NCBI GenBank assembly: GCA_013400115.1
Contig: VXBP01002421.1
Location: 1 to 64,000, forward strand
Direction: 5' to 3'
Source: Rhinopomastus cyanomelas
Lineage: Eukaryota; Chordata; Aves; Bucerotiformes; Rhinopomastidae
DNA length: 64,000 bases
The notes beneath the pieces were generated by a model. The model was not told the DNA's origin and made no database searches. It was given only the letters and a program-made list of their open reading frames with translations. The position numbers and the translations under genes were made by a program. Positions 9,054 through 20,200 of this stretch are shown here, piece after piece (the stretch's first letter is position 1; each line of letters begins with the position of its first letter).

Positions 9054-11923
9054 AACATTGGCTACAGGCCAGTGGTTTTGTGCTTGCAGGTATTTTTCAA
9101 GCAAGCTGTTGATCTCCAGGTCACGCACAACTGACACCATTGTCCAGAGCCTCTGAGCAGAAATCTCCTCTCATACATCAGAGTGACTGGCAGAAAAATC
9201 TATGCTTTGTTAGCCCTCCTGAGACTCAGCCAGGCCTGGTGTCAATGGGTAAGCACCAGGGTGTCCAATGGCTGAGAGTGTAAGGCAGTGGTGTGAGAAA
9301 ATCTGTTGGTGCAAAGCCTGGAGGTTGTGTCCCTTCATGCAAGTCTGAAGTGTTCCCTGCTCTGATGTCTAGGCTTTACCTCAGCTGTCTACTTCCAGTT
9401 TTCCAAATTCTTGATAATATCAGGACAAATTGCTTTGTATGAGGGAACACAGCATGGTTAAGTCAGTTTCCTGACATTCCTCAAGCAAATTAAGATTGTG
9501 TTAAGAACAGGGCTCAAGCACTTGAGTCCTAGGCTGGAATGTGAAACACTGGCTATAGGATCAGGAACAGAAGAGTGTGCTGCTTAGTTTACTTGTACAT
9601 ACATACATGTCATTTCTTCCTTTTGATTGTTTCATCTTACATATGCCCGGGGAGATGCAATGGCAAAAGTAGACAATAAGCAGGTGTAAGTTACTTACTG
9701 CTTTGCTTGAACGCCTGCTAAACCCACTTACAGCACTGATGAATTTGCAATGAAATGGAACCTAAAGCTTCAAAGAAAGCCCTTAAAGGAGTGCTTGATG
9801 GCCCACAGGGTACTAACTGTGCTGACCTCAGTAGCATTACTGAAATCTCTGCTGAATTTGGGTCCGAGCAGTGTAACAGCCTGTTGTTTTGCTGAACACT
9901 GTCTGAAATTTCTCCTTGAATGAGAAATTGTAATTCTCAGTTCTAATGAAGGATGGTAACTTTGTCATGGACAGTAGAGAGAAGTTTTCTCTGTATTGAG
10001 AGAGGATGCTCCCCCACTTCTGCTCACTGTATATGTGTATACAAGCCTGTTGCTTCTTCAGTTTTCCACTATTCTTAAGATGGGATGGGAGAATTACCCT
10101 ATGGCAAGCTCTTTTCCACCTCTTTGTAGTTCTCATTTGCTATGGCCTCCTGAACTGTTATTCTGTGTAGCTGGCTTATGTCTAGTTTTGTGGGCTCAAG
10201 TCCCAAAACCCTGTCTGTAGATACTTGGTGATCTCTGATGTTCTAGTGTTATATAAGGCTCATTTAGTGCTCAACATCAGAATGCACTGCCTCTGTGGCA
10301 AAAGCTTTGTGCAAGATAATCAGGTGTATAATCTTATATTCTTGCTAGTAAGTAATATTTAAAAGGCATCTAATAAGTGTTCCGAGTATTTTTCCTATTA
10401 CTCTATGTCAGTTCTGGATAAGTTGAATGCTCATGACAGTTGTCCAGGGGCTTGACTGGCTATTGTATGGCTCATTCATCACAGGCTGCTCGTTTGTGGA
10501 GTGTGATCTGTTCAGAGATAAAATTGATGATATGACTATGGAGTTCTTGAATACTTTGTGAAATCTGAAGAGTGGAAGCATTACTACAATGCTTCCCAGA
10601 CTTGTCTATGCCATAAGAGTTGCCCTTTCTCCTTCCTTCTGCATAGTGTGTTTGGCACATGCACTCTTGTTTGAGAGAAAGCAGGTGCAGGCGGTGGATA
10701 TTGCAGATGTGGATGTGTAGCTACCTCAGCGTTTAGTCTTTGGAGACTGCTTATGTGCACACATAACAAACCATAGGCTTTGAGTTAGTCTCTTAGGCTT
10801 CTTATACAGAAGCCACATATAGGAAATACATATATTCAATGAGATAGTCTATATTCAGTCTTTTTTATTCACACTGCAATGGAGCAGAAACATACACGTG
10901 CTTGGTGGTCACAAGTCAGCTGAGAGACAACGACTTTTAACCTAATCTGATCATTTAACTAGTATTTGTAATCAGTGGTTTGTGCTGATCTTGGCAGAAC
11001 TCCTTTAGAAATGTAAGCTAATGAAGAATACTTTCTCCTAATCAGAGTAGAGATTTTGCTTGTAGGCCATCTGCCAGCTATTCTCTGACAGCTCTTCTCT
11101 GGTTCTGCTGATACACTCCCTTGACTTATCATGTACTATTCAATAAATCATATAAAAATCTTTATATCAGTAATCTCACTTCTGATTGAGCACTCAGAGA
11201 TGTAAAATCAGGCTTAGATGGTTTGATTTGAAAGGGAACTCTAACCAAACATATAAAGGTGTCTCTACATTCTGTAGTCAACTCTCCAGTCAACTGTATG
11301 CAGGCAAGCATTGGTTTTGCTGTTTTAAACTGACTCAACATGAATGAGGCATTCTCCATAAAGCAGATGACTTTGTTCTTCCTTTTACTGTTGTCTTAAT
11401 TTTTTTCAAAGAGCTGTTATAAACTCACTGAAGAGTTTGTAAGAGGAAGACTGTGATCCTCATCTTGATAATCTTATCTATTTTGGTTCTTTGTGAGAAG
11501 CGTATCAGGAAGCGAACTAAGAACAGTGCAATGCTGTTGCTGCAGAAAATCACAAAGGTGATCAATGACATGAGCTAAATACATTTGGGAATGTTCACAG
11601 TCCACGCTAGTGCTTTTTTCTTCCTTGTTCAGTTTATTTCTTTTTCTGCTTCCTTGTCCTTAGCTCTCATGTAAAAGAGACTGCAGATTTTGTTCAGCAC
11701 TTTTTCTTGTGCGTGCCGTATCTGTAGGATCAAGGGAGTGGGAACCAAGTCTTACTCTGTTAATCTTTAGGAAAATAACAAAGACTCTAGGGTAAGAAAT
11801 AAAGATTCTTCTTGATTAACTATGGATAGTCAATGACTGTATGTATTGGAGATGGGTCTGAACCAATATGTTGCTTCTGGGTAAACCTGAGGTTTGCTCA
11901 GAAAAATGAAGAACGATTTAGTC
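9054..11923. other. No gene recognised
   Basis: About 2.9 kb of unique sequence. A short (TACA)n run lies near 9597-9606. No exon, RNA gene or mobile element was recognised. Confidence 0.6.
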
Positions 11924-12300
11924 GTAGAATCATTTGGATCAGAAAGGACTTTTAAAGGTCATCTAGTCCAATCTCCTTGCAGTGACCTGTGATATCTTCA
12001 ACTAGATGAGGTTGCCCAGAGGCTTGTAAAACATCATCTTGAATATCTCCAGGAATGGGGCCTCAAATAGCTCCCAGGGAAACTCTTATTTGTATATAAT
12101 CTGAATCTACCATCTTTTCATGTAAAACCATTAACCCTTGTCCTATTGCAACAGGCCCTGTTAAAAAGTCTGTCCCACCTTTCTTAGAAGCCTCTAAGTA
12201 CTGAATGGCCATAATAAGGTCTCTCTTGAGACTTCCCTTTTCCAGACTGACCAACCCCAAGCCTCTTCGCCTTTCTTCTTAGGAGGAGAATTCCATCCCT
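11924..12300 (-). mobile_element. CR1 3' fragment, diverged
   Basis: Begins GTAGAATCATTTGGATCAGA, then GGTCATCTAGTCCAATCTCC, followed by ORF2 C-terminal sequence (on the minus strand L-E-K-G-S-L-K-R-D-L-I). Older and more diverged than its neighbours. It abuts the next CR1 in the same orientation. Confidence 0.85.
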
Positions 12301-12305
12301 CTGAT

Positions 12306-13262
12306 TACACACGGAATTGTTGGAGCTGGAAGGGACCTCTAGAGGTACTTGTCTCAGACCCTGCTAAAGCAGGCTCACCTGTGCCATGCTGCACGGGACT
12401 ACATACAGGTTGTTTGGAATACATCCAGAGAAGAAGACTCCACCATCTCTCTGGGCAGCCTCTTCCAGTGCCTGGTCACCTGCACAGTACAGAAGTTTTT
12501 CCTTATATCTGAATGAAACTTCTTGTGATCTAGCTTGTGCCCTTTGCGCCTTGTCTTGTTATTTGGCACAGCTGAAAAGAATCTGGCTGCATCCTCCCTA
12601 ACCTCACCATTCAGATATTTGTAGACATGGATAAGGTTTCCTCCAGCCTAAATAGTCCCAGATCTCCCAGCATTTCCTCAGAAGAGAAATGCTCCAGTCC
12701 CCACTCCAGTCAACTTTATTGCCCTTTGCTGGACTCTATCCCTGTCTCTCTTGAACTGATGAGTCCCAAACTGGACAGAGATTTCTAGATGTGGCCTCAC
12801 CAGGGAAGAATAGATGGGAAGGACAACCTCTCTAGACCTACTTGTCATTTCTTAACACACCCCAGAACACTACTGGCCAACATTGCTGGCTTATGATCAG
12901 AACTCCAAGATTCTTCTGCTGTCCAATATCTCTAACCCCAAACCTTTATTGATGCATGGGGTTGCTCCTCTCCAGGTGTGGGAACCCACATTTGCTCTTG
13001 CTGAAGTTCATTAGCTTTCTCTCTGCTCAGCTCTCCAGCCTGTCCAGGTCATGATGGATGGCTGCAGAGCCCTCTGGTGTGCAGTCACTCCTCCCAGCTT
13101 TGTGTCATTGGCAAACTTGACAGAGTGTGTAACTATCCTTTTGTCCAGATTGCTGATGAATATGTCGAACGACTCCAGACCCAATACCGACCCCTGGGGA
13201 ACACTGCTTGCCACAAAGCCTTCAACTTAACTGTGCACCACTCGTCACAACCCTCTGAGCTG
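12306..13262 (-). mobile_element. CR1 fragment reaching into the RT domain
   Basis: Starts with the CR1 3'-UTR signature GGAAGGGACCTCTAGAGG and extends about 950 bp into RT. On the minus strand V-P-Q-G-S-V-L-G-L and S-V-K-F-A-N-D-T-K-L-G-G are readable, so the catalytic A-D-D has become A-N-D. The frame is broken repeatedly. It ends where an opposite-strand CR1 (13263) begins. Confidence 0.9.
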
Positions 13263-13778
13263 TGTTCAGTTCTGGGCCCCTCAGTTTAAGAAAGATGTTG
13301 AGGTGCTGGAATGAGTCCAGAGAAGGGCAACTCGAGTGGTAAAGGGGCTGGAAGATCAGCCCTATGAGGAGAGGCTGAGGGAGCTGGGTTTGTTTAGCCT
13401 GGAAAAGAGAAGGCTCAGGGGTGACCTTATCGCTGTCTATAACAATCTAAAAGGTGGTTGTACTCGGACAGGGGTTGGTCTTTTCTCCCTGGCTACTGGA
13501 CAAGACAAGAGGTCATAATCTTAAGCTTCATCAAGGGAGGATTAGACTTGACATTAGGAAAAGATTTTCCACTGAAAGAGTGATCTGGTTTTGGAATGGA
13601 CTGCCCACAGAGGTGGTTGAGTCACCATCCCTGGAGGTGTTCAGGGTGAGGCTGGATGAGGTGCTGGGTGGCATGATCTAGATGTTAGATGTTAGGATTA
13701 CTTGGTTTATTTGGATTTAGGTTGGACTGGATGATCTTTAAGGTCTTTTCCAACCTTATCATTACTGTGATACTGTGA
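13263..13778 (+). mobile_element. CR1, ATTACTGTG-tail subfamily, 5'-truncated
   Basis: Encodes the ORF2 C-terminus (G-L-E-D-Q-P-Y-E-E-R-L-R-E-L-G-L-F-S-L-E) then a 3' UTR with GATGTTAGATGTTAGG and the unusual tail ATTACTGTGATACTGTGA. One frameshift lies near 13500 (two overlapping frames). Nearly the same element occurs at 30353-30912. Confidence 0.92.
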
Positions 13779-13786
13779 AATTGTGA

Positions 13787-14030
13787 GCTCTGTCACTCAT
13801 ATTTGTGGCTCTCTTTTGAACACTCTCCAGAAGATTCATGTCTTCCCTGTGCTGAGGACTCCAGAACTGAATGCAGGACACCAGGTGGAGTCTCACCAGC
13901 TTGGAGTACAGCAACAGAATCATCTCCCTGGAACTGCTGGCCAGGTTTCTCTTTGTGCAGCCTGAGCTACACCTGGCTTTCTGGGCTGCAAAAGCACATA
14001 TCACTTGCTTATGTCTAGATTATAATCTGA
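13787..14030 (-). mobile_element. CR1 internal fragment, ORF2 C-terminal region
   Basis: The minus strand reads L-Y-S-K-L-V-R-L-H-L-V-S-C then F-W-S-P-Q-H and L-L-E-S-V-Q-K-R-A-T, the conserved CR1 block after the RT. Both ends are truncated. Confidence 0.85.
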
Positions 14031-14044
14031 GGTGTACTCACTAG

Positions 14045-14255
14045 GCTGGCAAAGACAAGGAGACATAGATTTAATAGATGGATTGCCGGGTGGATGTGGA
14101 ACTAATTGGATGCTCACTCAATGTCCAACTAGAGACCAGTTACCAGTGGTGTTTCTCAGGGGTCTGTTTTGAGTCTGGTGCTATTTATCTTCTTTGTCTG
14201 CTAGACAAAACCATTTGCTTACCAAGTTTATGGATGATGTGAGGGCAGGAACAAT
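14045..14255 (+). mobile_element. CR1 RT fragment, old
   Basis: Diverged plus-strand RT segment with recognisable R-P-V-T-S-G-V-S-Q-G-S-V-L, then a degraded F-M-D-D-V in the place of F-A-D-D-T. It contains stops. Confidence 0.7.
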
Positions 14256-14869
14256 TGTAGTAATGTTAGAAGGAAGATGCGGTTTAAAATTATTGTATTG
14301 TCAAAAGCAGCACAGACAAGAGTCTTCCTGGCCATTATAGAGGAATCCTTAACCCTTGTGATCTCTCAGCTTTATACCAAATACGATGTGAATGGGATGG
14401 AATGCACTGTTAGTTTAGGGTCATCTGTCCTGTCTGCTCCTCCTTGCAGGTGTGGGTTGTCACTTGCTGCACCCCTAACAGGGTACACAAGATTTAGCAG
14501 TAACCTTGGAGAAGTTACAAGCAAGAGCCTTTCTACATCCCAACCCTTGGCAGTACCAGTGAACATCAGGTGTAGGAGAAGATACTGTCTGCATAAATAC
14601 GCTGTTAACTGCAGGAAGTGGTGTTACTTAGAAGAGTCTGAACTGAAAAGTAAAATCACAGAACAGAATTAGTTCTGCTCTAACACAAACCAGTACAAAG
14701 ACTAGAAATTGTGAAGTATATGTAGGGATGACAGATGCTTATGTTTTCTCAGTGAGGAGTGGTTTTTTCGATTGTATCTCATGCTTTGGAGACAGCCCCT
14801 TGGCCAGTCTGTATGGGCTTAGATTCCTTTGCTCCATGACTGTCATGCAGGGAAAATATTGCGTCACCA
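14256..14869. other. No gene recognised
   Basis: About 600 bp of unique sequence between two CR1 nests. The 131-codon open frame at 14277-14672 has no family features. Confidence 0.55.
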
Positions 14870-15337
14870 AATCACAGAACATTACAGATTGGAAGGGACC
14901 TCAAAAGATCATCCAGTTCAATCCCCCCGCCACAGCAAGTTCATCTAGATCAAGTCACATAGAAACATATCCAGGCAGGTTTTAAATTACTCCAGAGAAG
15001 GACACTCCACAACACCCCTGGACAGCCCATTCCAGTGCTTTGTCACCCTCACTGTGAATAAGTTCCTTCTCATAGTCCTCTGTTCCAGCTTAAACCCATT
15101 GCCCCTTGTCCTATCATTGGATGCCTCTGAGCAGAGCCTGGCTGCATCCTCCTGATGCTCACCTTTTCCATATTTATAAACATGAGTGAAGTCACCTTAA
15201 TCTGCTTTTCTCTAAGCTCAAGAGACCCAGCTCCCTCATCTGTGCTGGACTCTCTCTAGAAGTTCTGTGTCCTTCAGGATCTGAGTGGCCCAGAACTGGA
15301 CACAATATTCCAGATGTGGTCTTATCAGGGCAGAGTA
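14870..15337 (-). mobile_element. CR1, 3' part, split by a SINE
   Basis: Starts ATCACAGAACATTACAGATT then GGAAGGGACCTCAAAAGATC, and runs back through ORF2 to the segment GATGTGGTCTTATCAGGGCA. It resumes at 15504 after the SINE, as shown by comparison with the CR1 at 27124-27987, which is continuous across this point. Confidence 0.9.
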
Positions 15338-15503
15338 GAATCACAGAATGTTAGAGGTTGGAAGGGAACCTCGAATGATTATCTAACCCTCCCCCTGCTG
15401 GAGCAGGGAAAGCCTACAGTACTGTCTCAAGATGTCCTACATGGGGCTTGAACCCATGACCCCAGGAATTCAGAGTCCCATGCTCTACCAGCTGAGCCAA
15501 CCA
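15338..15503 (-). mobile_element. tRNA-derived SINE with CR1 3' tail
   Basis: Minus-strand order: a tRNA-like head (about 15503-15432), a short linker, then a CR1-like 3' end (GAGGTTCCCTTCCAACCTCT and ATTCTGTGATTCTA). The head has an A box TGGCTCAGCTGG (15499-15488, fits TRGCNNAGYNGG), the anticodon-loop sequence CTCTGAA, and a B box GGTTCAAGCCC (15454-15444) inside a five-pair T stem (ATGGG/CCCAT). The D arm, GAGCATGGGACTCT and the T arm resemble tRNA-Lys(CUU), with the anticodon changed to CUG. It interrupts a minus-strand CR1, so it is younger than its host. The CR1 tail implies mobilisation by CR1 machinery, a mechanism known for SINEs in birds and reptiles. No clear target duplication is seen. 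Confidence 0.8.
15432..15503 (-). tRNA. tRNA-Lys-like pseudogene, head of the SINE
   Basis: Cloverleaf-like D and T arms with both Pol III promoter boxes. The acceptor stem pairs poorly and the anticodon stem has one mismatch, so it is not a functional tRNA. The anticodon position reads CUG (glutamine), but the body matches lysine tRNA. Confidence 0.65.
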
Positions 15504-15765
15504 GATGAGAACTTCTCTTGATCTGCTAAACACCCCTTTTCTGATCCGCTCCAGGATGCTGTTGGTCTTCCTGGCCACAAGAGCACACTACTGGCTCGTG
15601 GTCATTCTGCTGTCCACCAGGAACCCCACAGGTCCCTTTCTCCTATGCTGCTCTCCAACAGGTCAGTCCCCAACCTATACTGGTACCTGGGGTTATTCTT
15701 GCCCAGATGCAAGACTCTACACTTGCCTTTGTTATGTTCTTCCTGAAGGCACTGCTGAGACATGA
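15504..15765 (-). mobile_element. CR1, second part, continuing beyond the SINE
   Basis: GAGAACTTCTCTTGATCTGC and following continue the ORF2 of the element at 14870-15337. On the minus strand Y-R-L-G-T-D-L-L-E-S-S is readable. It ends near 15765, head-to-head with the plus-strand CR1 at 15783. Confidence 0.88.
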
Positions 15766-15782
15766 GAATAGTGAAGAAGTGA

Positions 15783-16614
15783 CATGGCTTCACCAAGGGC
15801 AAGTCCTGCCTGACAAACCTGGTGGCCTCCTATGAACAGGTCACAACATTAATGGATGAGGGGCGGGCGACTGATGTCATTTACCTGGACCTCAGCAAAG
15901 CCTTTGACACTGTCCTGCACCACATTCTGGTCTTCAAGTTGGTGGAACATGGCTTTGATGGGTGGACCACTAGATGGGTAAGGAACTTGCTTGATGGCCG
16001 CACCCAGAGACTGGTTGTCAATGGATCCACGTCCAAGTGGAGGCCAGTGACAAGTGGAGTCCCTCAGGGATCAGTCCTGGGACCAGTCTTGCTCAACATC
16101 TTTGTCAGTGACATGGACAGAGGCACTGAGTGCACCCTCAGCAAGTTTGCTGATGACACCAAGCTGTGTGGTGCAGCAGACACGCTGGAGGGCAGGGATN
16201 NNNNNNNNNNNNNNNNNNNNNNNNNNNNNNNNNNNNNNNNNNNNNNNNNNNNNNNNNNNNNNNNNNNNNNNNNNNNNNNNNNNNNNNNNNNNNNNNNNNN
16301 NNNNNNNNNNNNNNNNNNNNNNNNNNNNNNNNNNNNNNNNNNNNNNNNNNNNNNNNNNNNNNNNNNNNNNNNNNNNNNNNNNNNNNNNNNNNNNNNNNNN
16401 NNNNNNNNNNNNNNNNNNNNNNNNNNNNNNNNNNNNNNNNNNNNNNNNNNNNNNNNNNNNNNNNNNGGGGAGTTGGAACTGGATGATGCTGTGGTCCCTT
16501 CTGACCCAGACTGACTGTATGACTTGGTCTGGGTGATCCAGCTGTGGCAGGGGGATTGGACTAGATGGTCTTTCGAGGTCCCTTCCAATCCCTAATGATT
16601 CCATAATTCTATGA
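15783..16614 (+). mobile_element. CR1 with RT domain and compound 3' UTR, interrupted by gap
   Basis: The RT is readable from H-G-F-T-K-G-K-S-C-L-T-N-L through Y-L-D-L-S-K-A-F-D and G-V-P-Q-G-S-V-L-G-P to S-K-F-A-D-D-T-K-L, with catalytic F-A-D-D intact. The frame is open up to the N run (16200-16466). After the gap comes a 3' UTR in which GGATGATGCTGTGGTCCCTT and ACTGACTGTATGACTTGGTC precede the usual GTGATCCAGCTGTGGCAGGG end. The last ORF2 third, about 1 kb, should lie in the gap, so the 267 Ns are probably an underestimate. Confidence 0.9.
16200..16466. other. Assembly gap (267 N)
   Basis: Run of N inside a CR1. The expected content (ORF2 C-terminus and start of the 3' UTR) is longer than the N run. 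Confidence 0.98.
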
Positions 16615-16617
16615 TTT

Positions 16618-16726
16618 CTCCCCTGGACATGTCCCTATGTTATTTGATCCAGGTGATCCTGCTGTGGTGGCGGGATTGGACTAGATGATCATTTGAGGTC
16701 TCTTCCAATCCCTAATGTTCTCTTAT
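16618..16726 (+). mobile_element. CR1 3'-end fragment
   Basis: CCCTGGACATGTCCCTATGT through GATTGGACTAGATGATC to CCAATCCCTAATGTTCTC. It directly follows the octamer tail of the previous CR1. From 16648 on it belongs to the left arm of the inverted duplication. Confidence 0.85.
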
Positions 16727-17240
16727 TCCTTTTAAAACAGTAATTACACTTGCAGATATTTTTAGTAGTCAAACGTTCATGAGGTTCTGTAATGGAGCTC
16801 AACAAATCTGACAAATTGTGATTTGCTGTATGATGCTCACTCATGGCTTCCAGTATTAAAAAAATAATAGAAGGCAGGAACAGATAATTGCAGAATCTTT
16901 GCAAGAGAAATACATGGATTTTTATTCAGTGGGTGTATATTTTTCTCTTCCTTCCAAAAGAGGTAGAGTAGTGGCTGGAACAGACTTTTCTGTCTCTTTT
17001 GGGCGAAGAACTGTCACACTTTCTAACCATGCTACTGGTGAGGTACGTTTCCTTGCTCCACACTGGTTACTATAATCTGATGATTTTGAACCACATCCTT
17101 TTCCACAGAGTATTACTGAATGTCTTAAAACTGATCTTGCAGCATTTGATTCTCATCCATCCTATAAATGACACTTGGTATTCATGCAGCTGTACTCTTG
17201 AACTGCTAAGACACTGAGAAGTGTTTTTTTTTCAGTTCAC
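16648..17240 (+). repeat. Left arm of a 0.6-kb inverted duplication
   Basis: 16648-17202 (555 bp) equals the reverse complement of 26644-27198, also 555 bp; I see no mismatch by eye. 17203-17240 then matches 26607-26643 only partly before similarity ends. The arm comprises the last 80 bp of a CR1 and about 475 bp of non-CR1 sequence. Open frames in it have no family resemblance. Confidence 0.93.
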
Positions 17241-20200
17241 TTCTAAATTCCTTTAGCCGTTTTTTCAGCATGCCTGTAGTAGTAGAGGGATCATTGTGTA
17301 AAGGAAGGTTTAGAGGTGAGGGGCAAGGAGAAAAGAGCTCACCTATCAGGGCTTGCTCCAAACACCTACACTTTCAAGAGTATTATTTGTTCTCTGGGTT
17401 TATTTGCTCTCTGGGTTTTTCCTCCTCATAGTAAGTGTGAAAACATGTATTAGACAAAGACATCAGTCTATATTATTCACTTGAGCTCACTGCAGTGAGC
17501 GATGCAATGTGGGAGGCAAGAGTGGATGGGAAAATTTCTTCCCCTCAAGTTAGCATTTATTTTGTTCTTTGCCATTTCAGAGATCAGGCTGTGGCTGGTA
17601 GAAGTTGTTTCACTTTTTGTTTGCTGGCTGCTTTTATCTCTCAGTAAACCCCCACTGTGTGTAAGACAGGAATAAATTAAGAGCTCCCTCCCATGGTTTT
17701 CATATTTCTTGCACTTAATTCATCTGATTTCAGAATGTTCATGGGACATTCTGTGCCTTCCCATGTTTCAGCATGGCCTCGTGTGCGGCACTCCACCCAG
17801 TCTAGCAAAGCATGACCTGGTGAGTGCCTTCCTTCTCTTCTTATCCCTTTTTATCATTCTCTATTCTACTTTTTAGAGATAAACAATAATTTCCCCCCTC
17901 TTCTAAACAAAATGAAAATGATGCTACTGATATATATTGTCAAGGGCACACATGGGAACAGGCAACCTACTATCTGCTTGATGGTGCAATTTGCACCTCA
18001 GAGCTAAGCAGGTATTGATGCAGCCCCAGATTAAATGGCATCTGAGTCAGATGGTTGTTGCTACTGCCCTGCCTATTTACCCCGATTCTTGTCGTGCTCC
18101 AGCTCTTCCCTCTGCCCATCCACCTGCGAGCTATTTTACCTCCACTCACCATGTGTAACTAGCACATTCATTGTAGGCAACGACACTGCTCTTGCATAGC
18201 AGTTCTTTCTTGAAGTTCTCAAGAGTATTGGAAAGTGTAATTACCTCTCCTATCACAAAAGAATACACAGGTCTTGCAAAACAGAGAAGTAGTGCTGTAG
18301 TAGAGTACTGTTGCTCAAATTAGGTAGGATAATGATGTTGTAGCTCTTGGGCACCTCCTTTGTCTTTGCTAGGTTCCTGTACTCTGTCAGAGGATAGAGC
18401 TCCATTGTTCAAGTGAGTGAAAAATAAACTGTGTGGCCTAGGTCTCAAAAGCATTAGGGAATAGCTACTGCCACAGCAGTAGCTGGACTCTGGCCTTAAG
18501 TCAGCAGTAGCATTTTGCAGTGACAATTTGCTATTGTTATCTATGTTTAGGTAAGATTTGCATGTGTATTTTATTGTTTGGGCTGTGAAACCCACAGGAG
18601 GTGTGCAGATCTGGTGCTCCATGCAGATCTGGTGTTCCTTGCAGAACTGCAGGAGTTCCCTCACAAAGAATTGGGAAATTTGCAAATGGTCAGCTTCTTC
18701 TGTCAGAAGAGACTTTGCTGAACATCACTATTGTTTATTCTTCAGCCTTGAAGCTCTCTTATGCTCTGACCTGATGTCTTCTTTCTTCTACATCCTGTGA
18801 CTGAATATACGTTGTTCCTGTAGTTCTCCTCTTTTTTTTGTGTGTTATGGAGCACAGCTCTCATTAAAAAATATTCTTCATCGCTCATCAGCTGGGTCAG
18901 GGTCTAAAGCTCTGCCTAATTTCTCTAGGCTCTTTGTACATCCGTTTGCTTTTAATCTGAGTGGGTTGAGATAGGTGGGTCATGGACACTGCTCCCCCTT
19001 CTTTCAGATCTTGGCTTTTCGTGTAGGTAGCAGGGAATATGGGCCATGGGCCACTGCTGTCCTGCTGCAAGGACTTGCCACCGATGTGTATGGTAGGTGA
19101 GTACACAGAAAAAGGAGTGAGTGTAGAGCTCTTGAGGAACATTGTAGGGAGGAGTGGATAGAAGTAGCTGCAGTCTAGTCCAAGTAAGTCATAGTCTTCA
19201 GTGGCTCATCTTCTCCCTTGTTACCTAGTGTCTGTTTAATGATTTATGTTTTACCTTAGGGAAAGAAAAGGTTGGAAGGTGTGCCATAAACCCAGGCTCT
19301 TAAACTTGTGAGAATTAGCTAGCTTGAGGAACCAGGGAAGAGAGACTGCAAGATAAGAAAGTGGCAGGCAAGTGTTGTCCTTTCCCTGGGTAGACATGTT
19401 GGAGACATGAGAGAAGGGGAGGAAATCTCGAAGATTTAGAGCCTCGGTTGCCTCAGGGAAATGCAGACTATTGAAACTGATTTCAGTGACAACCTTGGCT
19501 GGTTTAGTTGTTGTGAGAAAGCAACTGAATGTTGCTGGTCATACTGTGAACATCCCTCATGGTTCTTAAACAAGGACTGGAGAGATCAACCTTGCCTGGC
19601 CTGCCTGTATCTTACTGCTGGTAAGAAGCAGTAAGAAGAAGCAGGTGTCTTGTCCTAGCAGCTGTTCTTTGCATCAACCTTTGTCATGAATGAGGTCAGG
19701 ATAGATGGAGGGCTAGTCTTTTGTGGCCTAAAAGAGTGCTGAAAGCTGGTTTCTGCAACAGAGATTGCCTTGCAGCAATTCAGTTGCAGCTGATTTTGAG
19801 CTCGGCCTTGCTTAGGCATCTTTGTGGGTAAGGGAAAGGAGGTTCAGCTTTGAACAGTCAAGAAATCAGTCACATTTGGTGCCTTCATGATCCTGATGAC
19901 TGTTACACTTTGGAGGCTGCCTGTGCAATGGTTGCTCTTTGTTAGTACTCTAGCAGAACCCAGCAAGACAATAAACTGGTGAGGGAGAACAGAGGTGGTT
20001 AAAAATCAACAGGGTGTACCAGCCAGAGAGAACATCCCATGCTCTCAGAAAGGGAGAGAAATGACTACAATGGCTGTATTTTTCAAGACTTTAATTTAAT
20101 GTAACAATGACTGAATATAAAACTCCCTCTTTGAATATTAAACTCCCTTTTTAACAGCTGACTACTGAAAGGCAACTACTTTTGTGTTTTATTTTCCAAG

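Noticed and set aside
15822..16536. Long frames running across the N gap
   Set aside because: The unknown residues are Ns. Only the flanking CR1 RT and 3' UTR are real, so the reported frame lengths carry no meaning.
16689..17217. Identical open frames in both arms of the inverted duplication as a duplicated gene
   Set aside because: They are identical only because the DNA is. One includes CR1 3' UTR, and the other loses its match at the arm edge with a different C-terminus.
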